From: Nemopilema nomurai
Taxonomy: Eukaryota > Cnidaria > Scyphozoa > Rhizostomeae > Rhizostomatidae
NCBI GenBank assembly: GCA_003864495.1
Contig: ML133493.1
Span: forward strand, 3,561,866 to 3,625,865
Reading direction: 5' to 3'
Length of the DNA stretch: 64,000 nucleotides
The notes under the pieces are model-generated. The model was given only the letters and a program-made list of their open reading frames with translations. It ran no database searches and was not told the DNA's origin. Below are positions 14,301-29,300 of this stretch, piece after piece (the stretch's first letter is position 1; each line of letters opens with the position of its first letter). Position numbers and translations under genes: made by a program.

Positions 14301-17300
14301 GGTAATCAAACTTCCATGGCTTATCTTTATCAATTTACATAAGGGAAGATTACCTGGATTTTTTCAAGGATCTTGTCATTCTTACTTGCCAAGAAATGAA
14401 TTTTAACGCAACCTTCCGTTCAAGCTCTTAGCTTTTCCGTTTTACTTATCCTTGTCTTGCACTCAAGTTCTCTTTTTCATTTTAAATAAAAGGATGTACA
14501 ATTTTTCAATGGGCTGCTACGTATAAAAATGCTGCAATCTAAAGTCATCGCCTTTCTGTTTCTAGCTTTGTCTAATGAGCGGTGAAATCATTCAGATGAA
14601 CTCTAACCAAACAATGATCTTTGAGCCTCAAGACTTGGAACAAGCCTCTCCTGCAACAGTGAGCCGGTAATACCTTGCTTTTGGTGTATGAAGTCTTAGC
14701 TCTCTGCTCATGCCTGAAAGTGTGACAAATTTGCTTTCATTTCAAACATAGCCATTATCACAACTTAATACATTATAGAATCTAAAGTACTCTTTTTGTA
14801 TAGCGCTGTTTTTTTGTCAATATTCATACATCATATTATGCTAATATGGGCTGCCATTAAAGTCTGTACAAATTAGGCAATTGACCTGATGAACATTTCA
14901 AAATTCTGCATCAAAATTTTCTGTTTAATTTTCTGTCTCTCTTTAGATGTGGAATGATTTACATGGAGCCAAAACAGTTAGGCATTGACCCACCAATTAC
15001 TTCGTGGCTGAATAAGGAGTTGCCTAAGGATCTGACGGCGGAGCAGCGTCAAGTTATCGAGGTGAGAAAGAGGCTACATAGCATTTAATAGAGAGAGAGA
15101 GAGATAATAGCTTCCAATGGAGAGAAAGGGGCTACATAGGTTTCAATGGAGATATGTACTTGCTGAGCTCTTTATCGCGATTTATTTTATACCTCGCAGT
15201 ATCTGGAACGCTAGATTTATTGTATTTCTGATGAGCAGTTGTCATATATGAAAATGGGTATTTCCATGGAAAAGGTGTGCTTAAAGAAAGACGGAGCTTC
15301 TTGGTTTGATTTTCGTATTCAATTAAAAACAGAAACATCTCGCCATTAAATTAACATTGGAGGTTATGGAAGAATAGATAACTGATCTAGCTTTATTTAG
15401 AACGAAGTCAGGCTTTTGTGCCAGACAATATTTTCAATGTTTAAATCCCTGATACTTCTGGAAGTGCATCGCAGCCTTTTCTTCTATGATCCGTTCGGCC
15501 TTCGTTCTGGTGTACCCTTATAGGGTGTTTGCTTTGGTATTTTAGACGATGCTAGCGTGGCTCATACCACCCATTGCCGACTATATTTCACGCAACTGCA
15601 AACAGTTTGTCAACATCTCGTCAACGCTAATGGTTCATTCGATGCTGCGACTGTTTGGAAACACTCTCGATGAGCTGAGGTCTGTGTTTTTTCTTATTTG
15701 TCATCCCTAACAAAGGGATTTACCTATTTCCCCCTGCACCGTTGATCAAAGGGACTTACCTATTTCATTTACCTATATTATTACCTATTTCATCGGCCCT
15801 ACACTTTTGATTAAACGTATTTACCTATTTCATTTTCTCCACTCTTGAAATAATGGGATGATGTGAGATTCCAGAACCTGAAATTACTTGTGAAACTTTG
15901 TAAGAAGATCAACAAAGCTGATGATGTCAGAATGTTATACATTAGTCTTCAAGACAACTTGTTTTCAGATGAGATTGAAATAAATGCTAAGAGATTTGCG
16001 CCCTCTTCAGTTGCATGTAGCAAGCAATTAACTTTATGCGAAGATCACCAGAAAAAGCCTAAATCATATATTGAGAAATGCATTACCTGTTATCTTTTAG
16101 TCAAACCAATTGTTAGACAGTTTTATTCTAGTCTACGTAAACCGATTATAGACAACCTCTATGTAGAGTAACTATTGATATTTGCCCATCAATATTCGTT
16201 TAGGCCAGACAAGAATTCGATGCCTTCACAAGAAGAGGAATTCGAAGTTCCCACGCAGTTAGAACGACCCGAGCGAACGGAATCAGAAACGACACAATGG
16301 CTGCAAAGTCTGCTGTTGTTTGCCATATGTTGGTCCTTTGGTGGCACTCTAGATGGCGACTCAAGGACCAAGTAAGATCATTCTAACAACATGGGCGTAG
16401 CCGTTCTTGATTTCATGCATTGTATTTTTCGTGACCTAAATAAATGAATGTTGTCTGTTTTAGTGAAAGCACGAAAATTTGTATAGATTAGTACTAGGTG
16501 GTGAAAATGTTAATTTGTATATACCTTGTGTTATTTGCTATTAAATATCATAAATGATAGATCAGCACCATTTGTGATTTTTAATGTCCCTGTATTTATC
16601 AGTTCTGCTATTTCATCTATGTTTGAATTGCAAAGGGCATCTGTTAATGCCAATATATTGCTAATAAAGCGTTCACTCTCTTGGCAGGTTCAGTGAATAT
16701 CTCAAGCATATTTGCAATGGCAATAGCAAAGAACACCCAAGGTCAGTTTAAAAAACAAATACATTTTGGTACCCTGACAGAACCATTGCAAGAGTAAACA
16801 GGAGCCCATTTAAAACCCTTGTTAGGAATGCCGTCAAAACCTATTAATACGGATAGTGCTAAGCGTTATACCGGAAAGATGACGCCATTTATGCAAATGT
16901 TCTATCAAAATTTGAAATTTTTGTAATATCACGTTATAAAGAATTGATTTGTCTATGATATATATTTGAAACACCAATTTTTAGAGATTTGAAATCGCCA
17001 AATACCGAGTTATGAACAATAACAACTGACTTAATTTTGTTCTTCGTTATGATTTAGAATTCTTGAGCCCTTTATGATTTCGTTATGTTTCATATAATTG
17101 TCAAGCTCACGTTGTTCTTCAAGGCCAAATGACCTCAAGTTGCCACGAAATGTACAATTCCCAGGGCGAGGGACAGTTTATGATTATTATTTCGATAAGG
17201 CTACTTTCGGTACATGGCATCCATGGGAAAAGATTGTCACTGAGGATCGCATTCCAAAGGATGCCCAGGTATAAATTTGCTTTGTACGAAAGTATTATTT

Positions 17301-20300
17301 GTATAAGGCAAGCCCAGCAGTTAAAATACATTTTGCTTTCTTATCTAAAGTATTGTCTATTGTAAGGAAAATGAATCTAGGCTTAGTGTTTTAAATACGA
17401 CGTGCCTAAATTGTCTAAGGTAGTAAACATATATGATTGCAACCATGCGTGCACAGCTCAAGCCATTCCTTACTTTATAACGTTACTTCTTTACTACAAA
17501 TATTTGTATATGCATCACTTTTCGCACAAAAAATGCTAGTCTTACACAATGTATTATAATAGTCTCCACAATATATAGTTTTGCAGCAAGTATGTTTGTT
17601 AGCACAAATGATTTTATTGTCAATGTTCGTCTGTTTTTAATTTAGCCACATGAAGTCATCATCTCAACTACACAGACTGTGCGTCAGAAATATTTCCTGG
17701 AGATCTTTCTGTCCCACGAAACGCCACTAATGTTTGTCGGGCCAACCGGAACTGGAAAGTCCGCCATCACCAATAATTTTATTGTTCAGCTCGACCGAGA
17801 CAGGTAAGGCCTTAATGTTAGTTATCAAAATAGCATCGAACAGTAGAAGACACTTTTGCCCTACAATGCACTCTGGTATGTTATAATGTTGTTTAACGGA
17901 ACAAAGTTTTTGATAGCTAATTCATTATGGAAGTTAGTTTGATGTTACTTAATAGTTTTCAATTGTTTTCATCATCGATTAAATGAAACAAGCTAATTTT
18001 TGGATAAAGCCAGAGTTTCAATAAAATTTTCGTTAATCAGAGTTTCTAGACCTTTTGTTTTCGCTATACAAGTCCCAGATTTTTTAAGTGGCTAGTTTTT
18101 CTGTTTTGTTTAAATAGTTCCGTGTTTCAAAGGAAGCTGGACTGCGTATAGAAATTACTGCGAATGTTGCCTAGTTTTCAATTTTCAGTAACCCGAGAAA
18201 ACAAATCCTATGATCCCCTATCGCCTTCTTTTTTCAGATATATTGCGAATTTTATGAATTTTTCGGCTCAGACGTCAAGCAACCAGACTCAAGATATGAT
18301 CTTCTCCAAGCTGGATAGGTACTGCCATTCTTTTCTGTAACAACCTCCATGTTTTCTTACCTTCTGTTGTTTTGTTTTATTGAGTACTTGCTTCAATTAC
18401 CAGCATTCTGTAAGGCTAAAAGTCCCAACGCATCTTTTTCTCTCTCTCCTATGTATGGATTCAAGCAAGTCTTTTTTTCTCATGCAGAAATTTATGTTTT
18501 TTTGCAGACGGAGAAAGGGAGTTTTCGGCCCGCCGATCGGAAAGAGGGTCGTGTCCTTTGTTGATGATCTCAATATGCCTGGCAAAGAACGGTATGGGGC
18601 TCAGCCTCCAATTGAAGTGTTGCGCCAAGTTATTGATCATGGCTTCCTTTTCGATAGGTATGTGCGATGCTCATTTGAATTCAAATTTATTATACGTAGT
18701 TAAATGTTTCTAGCGAAAAGTTTATTTACTCGTTGGTGGATTTATTGCAAATTTTCAATATTCTCTTTTTGTCATACCTTACATGTCAGTGCCGTACAAG
18801 GTGTATTAGCTGTTGTTTTAATGTAGTGCTGTAGAGCTAAACTTGTTTAACAATTTCTCTCGATATCTTCACCTATCAATTTACAGTCAAATTTGGTTTT
18901 ATCAATTTGGTTTTCTGTCAAGCATTCACCTTAATCCAGTTTCGACTTCTTTACTCTGTTTATGTCGATTCCTATATTTTTACTAGAAAAGAAGGAAAAT
19001 GTGGTTGTGCTTTGAGTAACCGATCACATCTAAATTCTTCAAAAACTTCAAAGATATCAAAGATTTGCCATCCAACATTGTAAATAAGATCCTTAGTATT
19101 ATTTCCAAGCAATCTGTTTCCAGGATTTAGCGAGACCTAAGATGTTAATAATTTTATCCTGGAAGCATTTCTCCATTATCCCTAATTTCCATTTCTGCCA
19201 ATATCTTTGATTTTTCTTAAAATACTATTTTTTTGCATTGTGTGATAATGCAAAAAAAACAAAATTTTCTTGTAGAAAGGACACTTCAACTTTAAACATA
19301 GTCGACCAGATAATCCTTGCAGCCATGGGACCTCCTGGAGGTGGCCGAAATCATGTGACACCCAGACTCTTAAGACACTTCAATATAATAGGAATCGATT
19401 CTTTCGATACAGAAACAATGAAAAAGATTTTTGCACCAATCACCGATTGGCATTTCAACAGAGGGTTCGAAACTTCACTGAAGCGTTTTTCAAGGGTCAG
19501 TATTGTTAGAGAAGTTCACTTATTTTACAATGATATTGAAATGTGTTCTATTGAATATTATGAATGCCAGCCAGCCTGCCTGAAGTTATGTATTTTTTCC
19601 GCTAATGATGATCAATATCATTGAAGACTATTAGGATATTAAGTTTATAAAGAATATGATATACATAATGTTTATTACCAATTTTTCATCCTACCAGAAC
19701 TTCAATTGTTTCATTATCAATAAATATTTGACATCTCTACATCTAGATTTTTTATCCAGTTTCGAACTGTCTAAATTTCATTTTATTTGATTAGAAACCT
19801 CTTCTGTAAAAATGCTTTAAAACCACCTTGTAAAGTAAATTTGGTTTTTTGTCGTAATTTTTTTGTTTAAATCATTGTAGAAGTAAGTAGTTAAGGAAAT
19901 GTTTTTCCCAAAAATGGTTTCGATTCTTCTTCGTCTAGCGATAATCAATGCTATTATAGTTATTGGTATGTTGCATTCGTGTCGTGAAAATGAATTTTAA
20001 TAAAAATGCACCATCAAACATGCGTTCTTGATGTATTAGTAAACTGAGAGTTATGTAATGAAATGTGTTGGACTTCGTTGCTGTCCATGTAAATTACCGT
20101 GTTCAAGGAGGCAAAAAGCTGTCAAATTCTTCTTGAATCAAACCATTTTTTTTTTCGTTTGCAGATAATCTTGCATGCAACTACTGCCGTCTACACTGAA
20201 GCTATCTCCAGTTTCCTCCCAACACCGACAAAATCTCATTACGTTTTCAATTTGAGAGACTTCTCAAGAGTCATTCAGGTAAGCCGCTCTCGCCATTTGC

Positions 20301-23300
20301 CAGAATGCAAATAAATTTGACTTTATGTTAACTTGATATTTGTATTGAGGTGTTAACGGACCTACATTATGTTTTTCTAGCAAACTCTCTTCAAGACCAA
20401 TCATTCTGTACCACCCCTCAAATGTCACCCTTTGTTTAGAATTTTGCCTTTCAAGGCAGTTTAGTAAGATAATGTTGTTTGTTTAGCAAATAGAGTCCCT
20501 TTTTAACCTGAAGCAATATGCTGAGCAGAGTTGAGTTCAATTCCCAGTGCATTAGATATTTATGGAATAGTACACAGACACACATGTTGTTAAATGCTTA
20601 CTTACCTTAGATGTTTTTGAACATGTGTTTATAAAGTGCATGATCTTGTTTAGGGAGTCCTCTTGCTGGATCCAGGGGTAGGTGCATCTCAAGGAAAGAT
20701 AACTCGACTGTGGATCCACGAAGTTTACAGAGTATTTTACGATCGGCTAACAGACCAACAGGACCGGCAAAAGTTCTTTGAAATCGTAAAGGTGTGTTCA
20801 GTATGCAAATCGATCTATTTTAGGGCAGCGTGAAGCACTAGAGAAACACATTAGTTTGGTTTCCTTCACCCTCACTGACTGTTCTACGCTATCGTTGTTG
20901 TCCCATCATGTAGAGAGAGTACTTTAGCCATTGTAACTTACAAAATAGACTTGACCTCATCTAAAGGCACAAATATTTAAAACCTATTAAGAATGGAATG
21001 CTACAAGAGAATGCTGACAATATCTCATTCTGTTATAGAATGTTCTGGCTACAGAGTTTAAAGAGAAAATCCACGATTCTCTTGCACATCTTTCACAAAC
21101 TGGTGGCAACATTGTGGATGATGACGTCAGAAGGTAAGGTTCTTTTAATGCTTTTATTTCATTGATGTTTTGTTTGATACATTTTATCTAAATTTGCTGA
21201 AAATACATATTATTAGAGCTTGATGGAGGGAAGTAATCACGACATGGAAATGAAAATGCTAATAAAGACGAAATTTTTTTTAGTCTGTTCTTTGGAGATT
21301 ATCTGAAAGGAAAGAAGTCTGGTAAGCTCTACGATGAAATAACGGATATTGAAGCATTGCAAACGGTAATATTTATTCAAAAAATTTTCAATTTTTGTAT
21401 ATTCCGAAAATTTTTTCTTCTTGCAACTCATTTTGTCATACAAAAATGAGCTACCTGCGTCATATTGGCTGCGTTAGCGTGAGGGTTCACGGCCAGTTGA
21501 TGCCATGGAAAGTGTTTTTAGACTCAACATATATTCATTTGTTCGAATTTAGTCTAGTATTCGCAAGGCCTGCTAATTTAATTTTTTTTAGATATTCAAA
21601 CATGCATGCTTTGTACAGAGGCGTTGCTAGTCAAAAGCTTGAAATTTTTCCATTGTGTCATTTGCACATTCGTTCCCCTTTCCAAATTTTTTCATCTACC
21701 TTGTAGGTCATGCTAAACTATTTGCACGACTACAATTTGGTGAGCAAGGCCCCTATGGATTTGGTTATGTTCAGATTTGCCATTGAGCACATTTCTCGAA
21801 TCAGCCGCGTTTTGAAGCAACCAAACGGACATGCATTGCTTGTTGGTCAGTGTTTTATTTGTCTATTAGAGACTAGTCAACAAATCATAGTCAGTCACAG
21901 TGGATGCTCTACCATAGCAGATCACATTGTCATGAAAATTCGAAGTTTTATTCCCATTTAAACCTTACTTTTTCTTTTTAAAAATCTGATTTTAGGAATC
22001 AGGCTTTAAATATAGTAATGATACAGCTTATGTTTTTAAAATGGATTTTGTTTTTTTGGGTGAATTTTTCAAGCATTTAAGGTTTTTAATGCTTTAAACA
22101 GTTTTGACACTCATAGATATATGCTACTCCAATGATCGATCTGTCGTTATGTTGTAGCTATTTAATCCTATGTAATCTAAATCCTCAGGCATAGGAGGGT
22201 CAGGTCGTTCAAGTGCTTGTCGACTAGCTGCCTTCATGGGAGATTATGACTTGTATCAAATAGAGGTATCCAAAAACTACGGCTTTGACGAGTGGAGAGA
22301 GGACATTCAAACCTTGTTCCGGCAAGCTGGAATCACAGGAATGCCGACGGTTTTCTTACTGGGGGACCATCAAATCAAGGTAATAGGTCAACCACAGAAA
22401 ATATGTTGCCCCTATTATAATATGTTTTCTGGCGCATCTCTTTTCTTGGTGGGCTTTATCGAGGCTAACTGCATGCAAGGCTTGGTCTCCTTCCATAAAC
22501 AGCCTTTTGCTGTTTATTCTTGCGATATATTTTGGTATTATAAGTCATTCTTGGTATATATTCTTTCTGCTCGATCGTTACCTTCAAGTATAGTGAATTA
22601 TATCCCGAATCTGATAATACCTTCAATTGTTAGTTCCCCTGATCATGAATGTGTTAGATTTGGAAGTTTCAATTTAATGTAACTGATTTTTGCTTTTTTA
22701 CTTTACTTATTTCTTATAGTAGCACGTGTGCTTTAGCTGTTAGTGTACATTCTAAGTCCCAAGTGATGTACAATGCATAATTTGAACGTATTCCTTGCAG
22801 AATTTGGCATTCCTGGAGGACGTGAATGTTATTCTGAACACAGGGGACATTCCAAACCTGTTCCAACATGATGAGAAATCAGAAATAGTCGAGAGGGTAT
22901 GTTGATGTCTATAAATGTATGACTTTTCAAATGGACCTACGAATTCTGAAAGCGTGAAAATTGAAGCATCGATTGCGAATATATTGTTATGGACAGTTAA
23001 GCTTACTTGCTAGTCAAGAAATGTCATTTTGCTTTATGTTGTTGCTGAAACAGGCTCATTTTATTTCAGATGCAGAACATCGTTCATGAAATGAACCTCA
23101 AGGTCGATTCATCCCCTTTAGCCATGTACAACTTCTTCATCGAGCGTGTTCGTCAGAATCTTCACGTTGTGTTAACCATGAGTCCGATCGGCGATGCTTT
23201 CCGGAACCGGCTGCGGATGTTCCCCTCGCTCATCAATTGCTGTACGATCGACTGGTTCCAGGTATGCTTTTGCTCGCCTTTTCCAAGAAGTGAGCAGCGC

Positions 23301-26300
23301 ATATGCTTCCTGGAACAAGCTATGTTGCTAAATTTACTTCCGTTAGCTGACATTCCAAGAAAGGAACAGGACTCATTCAATTTAAATCGGATCAAAGATA
23401 AACAAGCATACACAGAGGTCCTTGAGTGCCAGTAACCACTTGTTCAAAGATTGTTTACATTTTAACTGATTAAAGCAAGTTTCCAGCAATTGCCGGTCAA
23501 ATCAAGATATCACACATCAAGCAAGTTGGAAGTGACTGATGTAATCTATGACAATAAAGCTGCTGTCATTGTATCTTTTACTGTTAATAAAGTATTTTAT
23601 ATCTTTAAATGCATATTTATTGAAAATTTTCACTTTAAGCATTGTTTTCAACAGGCTTGGCCGGACGATGCTTTGGAGCTAGTTGCAAACAAGTTTCTTG
23701 AAGACGTCGAGTTGTCAAACGAAGTCAGATTGGAGACTGTCACAATATGTAAACGATTTCATTTGGACGTAAGAGAGCTTTCTGAAAAGTGAGTCGATTT
23801 ATGGAAAGACTTGTTCACTCATGTCTTGCAGAATAGCATGTCCAGTTTATTTTTTAGTGATGACTAGTTTTTGAATTTAGAATTACGCTCTCGTTTAATG
23901 GTCTTAACTGAAACCTGTTCTATAGATATAAAGCTGCTGAGTTGCAAAAATGCAATGCATACAATTAAATGCAAACATGCATCTAATGTCGATAGTCGCT
24001 TTGATTGAGCCTCCACTGCTAAAATTATCTTCCATTCCGAAGTTTTGTCAAGTTTTTGTATCTTTAAAGATGGTAGGTAATGATTTGAAAACTGCAACCC
24101 GTTGATTCAACACTACAATCATTTATCAGACTCTATCCCTTTACCTCGCTTTTATCTATTCAAGATTTTACGCAACGCTGCGACGTCAGAACTACGTCAC
24201 GCCTACGTCATACTTAGAATTAATCAAGACTTTCAAGCTACTACTTGGGAAGAAGAGGATGCAGCTATTGACGTTGAAGAATCGATACACAGTTGGACTT
24301 GAGAAGCTGGAATTCGCTTCGGGCCAGGTATGCACTTCCTCGAATTAGAAAAAATGATTTACATTTGTTTGTTGGTTATTTGTGGCTCAGTGTCCTTATA
24401 TTTCTTGCATACTTGCTTCAGGGTTCTTTGATCTCAAGTCCTATCCATTTTATCCTTATATCAACTTCTTCTCATTCATGTGGTTGATTTTAACCATCCT
24501 TCACTTCAGTTAGCTTGAAGTATTTTAGTTACTGTGGCATCAGCCGAGTGTAGTTCTGTGTTTTCTGTAAACAATTTTCAAGGTAATTTGAAAATTAGCA
24601 TTGGATAAAAATATCTCTTATAAATTGGATATGACTATGTAGAGTTTGAGAGCTTGAGAATCGTCTTGCTTTACTAGAGGTATATCATCACTAGAGGGAA
24701 CCTCGTCTTGTTCTTTTAGGTTGAAATTATGCAAGAAGAGTTGAAAGAGCTGCAGCCTGAATTGAAAGAAACTAAAATTGAAACTGAAGAACTCTTGAAG
24801 AAGATCGAAAAGGAAACAGCTGAAGTGGAGAAAATTAAGAAGGTTTGTCAAATTTTCTTTCTCCCTTTCTAATTTTCGATTTTATTTTAATTTCCGTGTC
24901 TATGGTATAATTTTTTAGGATTAATCAAAGAAATTCTTGCTTCGTTTATCCAGGTTGTTGAAGATGAGGAAGCGACAGTCAATGATCAAGCAATGAAGGC
25001 GCAGGCCATCAGAGTGAGTTTCGACTTTGTTGCTTCTGGGTATTATAACTTTATAACTGGGGATTTTTAGTTAATTTGCAAAAGTTATCAATGCTGGTTT
25101 TGATTGGTTATGTCCAACATATTTTCTGTTACTATGTGCTTCGTATTTACAACCAAAGACCACGGAACACGAATAGAGCTAGAGATGATGCATGTTTAAG
25201 ATTACTAGGTCATTACTTAGCTAAAATCATTCATAGTATGACGTTTGCTTCAAAAAATAGCACGGCTTTGCGATTGGGTGATTAAATTTTGATATATATT
25301 TGAACCTGGTAAAGGGTATCTCTCTTTTTCTTAGAATAAAAGACATAGTAGAGAGTAAATGATATAGAATATATGTGCTTATATGCTGTTCTTTGAAAGT
25401 ATTGAATAAGTTATATCTATGTATTCATATATTGTAAGATATTAGAGAGGATGAATATATATACATTTAGGGTTACAATGACTGGTATAAACATCTGTCC
25501 TCTTTGTCCTAATGTTAAAAAACACGAATGCACGAATAAATGAATTAATAAGTTTTTATGGGGAGTTGCTCTTCTGCCTTGATCAAAAGCAAAAATATCT
25601 GTTATTAAATATGCTGAATGGAAAGAATTGAAATTTTTTTGAAAATGAATTATAGCCTTTCTGATTCTCTTGGCTTTGCATGAATGTTTTTGTGAAAATT
25701 ATTGAAAGATTTCTATTATAGAAGTCCATTTGTAGTGAAGTGTCTTATCTGTTTCAGAATGGACAGCGTTTATCGTTTGTTTTTTTAGCTGTAAATTTTT
25801 TCTTGTTTGTACATAGATATAATAACTCTCTTATGATGTCCGGTTGATTACAGGACGAGTGCCAAGAGAAATTAGCCGTAGCACTGCCCGCCTTGGAGTC
25901 CTCGGTCAACGCTTTGGACACCCTGAAGTCGTCTGACGTCACGCTAGTCCGATCTATGGTCAATCCCCCACAGGGCGTCAAGATGGTTATGGAGGCAGTT
26001 TGCATACTCAAAGTTAGTCTTTATTTGCGTTTATTGCGTTTTCCTTGTTCCAACGTTTTTTATCATTTTTATTATCCATTTATTTACAGTAGGCGTCTAA
26101 AAATAGCTACAGGTTAAAAGCTAATTGAAGCCTACTACAAAGTAAATTTGTTTAAAATAGAAAAGAAGGCAACTTCATGAATCCTTTGCAAAAAATAAAC
26201 GTCAGAGGCAATAGCTACACAATTTTATCAGCTTTTTTACAACAGATAAACAGTAAATGCATCTGAAATATCGCATATCGCTACAGCCAGATTTCTTGTA

Positions 26301-29300
26301 TTTTGTTGTATTGCCTGATATATTTCAAATGCATATACAAAATGATGTGCCGATGATTCTTTTTGAGGGTGTAAAACCAGTGACAAAGACTGATGCTAGT
26401 GGCAAACAGATCGAGGATTACTGGGCTGCATCGAAAAAGGTTGAGACTAGAAGCAATTTCTTTCATCCTATAAGCATCGCATATCGCATTTATAATTTTA
26501 TACCATTTGCTATTTATCATACCACAGCATTACAAATCTTTAATTTTGCTTTTTTAACCATACCTAGGCCCCAAAAAACTGTTATTGCTCTTCTTCTTTT
26601 TAAATTTTTCTGTAAATGATTTAACTACGATCTAATAATTTTTATGTAATACATTAATTTGTGTTGTATCGAAGATTAATTTAATTTGATTTAGTGTTAA
26701 GATTGCCATTTTCAACAAGAAAGTCCTTGGATTGCTTCGCAATAACGTTTTGTTTTTGCAACTCTTGCAGCTTCTAGGGGAGATGAAGTTTTTGGAATCA
26801 CTGAAGGAATTCGACAAAGACAATATACCTTCAAAAGCCATTCAGAAAATAAGGGAAAAATACACCAGCAACAAAGACTTCCATCCTTCTTTAATCAAGA
26901 ACGTATCATCAGCTTGTGAAGGCCTTTGCAGTTGGGTCAGGGCAATAGAGGTCTATGATCGCGTAGCCAAGGTATACCAACCTTGCTCTAATAATTATTT
27001 GCAAGAGTTTGAATCCATGTCACTATATTAGGTGTTATAAAAATAATGATAATTAATGCTGTGCTGTTTTGACTTATTTTTGGAATTGCTTTTAGCAAGC
27101 CAGCCTATGTTCTATTTTTACAGAAAATCTAGGTTTATTTTTTTCTCATTACTTGTACTTCTCATTACTCATTACCAGTTGATTTTTATCTCATTTTGGT
27201 AATATGTTTGTTTTCAGCTGGTTGCTCCGAAGAGAAAAAGGCTAGAACAAGCCGAGGGCGAGCTGTCAGTGATTGTTCAGCACTTGAACAAGAAACGGGC
27301 AGAGCTGAATGAAATTCTCGCGAAATTCCAATCGTTGAATGATGATTTTACTTCAAAGACAACCAAAAAAGAGGTTTGTTCGCGATATGACTGAGTGCAA
27401 AACTATTTGATGGATCCTTTCATTTAGCTAGAGTTAGCAGTTGTTTTAATATTTTCCTCAAAATTAACATTTGAAGTATTATAACATATGATGCTTCATT
27501 TTAGGAACTGGAGAGAAATATCGAGCTATGCTCCCAAAAGTTAGTTCGTGCTGAAAAACTGTTGAGAGGGCTGGGTGGTGAAAGAACGCGCTGGGTTATG
27601 GTAAGAAATCTTTTTCTGTTGAGCTTGGAGTAATTTGCTGGGCTGATTTAGGGCTCGAGGCTACGTAGCGAAGACTAGAAGACTGAAGAAGACATTTCTG
27701 AATGCAGCAAGATGTGTTGTTGTTGAGTCTTGATTCTTCTAGTCACCTGATTTGACTGTGCTTTCACATTGCTGAAAAAACAGAAGATTTCTGTATCGTG
27801 CTTTCTTGGGTTGACAGATGTAGAATTTGCGAAGAAAGTTGACTTCGTTTATTTGCATAATGAGACATAGTTATAAGTAAGCTGATTGATGATCTTGAAG
27901 CAGAAAATTTAAAACATGAGTACCATCTTTGAATCTTTAAAGCATGTATCATTTCACAAGTCGTTAAGGAGAATCAGGAGTCCTAAACTGCTAGGTACTA
28001 TGCTTTGATAACATATGGCATCATGGAAAACTGTAGCACACTGGATGTGTATTGATTGTGCTTCTTTTAAGGTGTCGCAAGAGTTGAGCGAAACCTACCA
28101 CAACATTGTTGGCGACGTACTGCTGTCGGCGGGCGTTGTGGCATACCTTGGCGCCTTCACGACCGAATTCAGACATGTAAGTTTAGAATGACATCACTTC
28201 AGTTTGTTCATTAATCTCTCACGTATTTCTTTTTACTTCTTACCCAATTCACATTTTTGGTCACCTGTTTTTGCTTTATGAATTTATGAACGTCCGTGCT
28301 ATGAGATTGTGAATGTATTTCCACACTTCCGTCGATCTTGCAGGAATGCGTACGGAAATGGCATGAATTATGTCGAGAGAAGAACATCCCGATCTCAGAG
28401 CGCTTCTCCATTTCGGCAACTCTTGGTGACCCGGTGATAACGAGGCAGTGGCATATATCTGGGTTGCCGGTGGACGGGTAAGTGCATTTCAAATCGAGGT
28501 TGAAGCTCTACCGTTGAAGGGTGATTTGGAAGTCATTATGTTGTGCATAGGCAAAGCACGTTTTGTCATTCAATCCAAACTTTGCCTCTGGCATGCTACC
28601 GACCCGGTCATAATTTTATTCATGGGCTTTTGCAAGTCAAAGCTATAGTAACCTTATTGGCAGAAGGTGAATCTTTTAATGTGATCGTTATATCAATTGC
28701 CTGGAGCAATTTTCTTTAAATACGATGTTCATCGATATCTCATTTAGATCTCCTTTCGCGGTTAATTTCTTCTGATTATTCGACAAAGGGTGAGATCCCA
28801 CCTGGGTCAGGTCATATGCATTTCCTAATGGATGGTTCCTGTTCTGATTGTTGTTAATCCTTCTTCATGAGACATTATTAGAATTAATAAATCCTGTTGA
28901 CTTTGCAATCAAATATTTCCTTCCAATGCTCTTCTATCGTCTGTCTCAGATTCTCAGAGGAAAACGCACTGATTGTCAACAATTCGCAGCGCTGGCCCCT
29001 CATGATCGATCCTCAGGGACAGGCCAATAAATGGATAAAAAATATGGAAAAATCTTCCAATCTGCAAGTAAGAAACAGAGCCAACATTAATAGGAAACTA
29101 CGTTCAATGCAAATCTTAATGAATCTTTTCGTGTTTTGTTTTAAGGGATATTCTCCATCCTCCATCCTCAATAAAAGTAGCAACACACAACATACAGCGT
29201 GACTTAGCATTACAGTCATTATGTTATCACTGTAGACAATACTTTGGATTAACATAGGCTATTGTAGTAAGCAAGAAAGGCCCTTTCACCACATGTTTTA

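Noticed and set aside
15863..16171. 102-codon plus-strand open frame in intron 29
   Set aside because: It matches nothing I know, lies between well-defined dynein exons, and dynein continuity does not need it.
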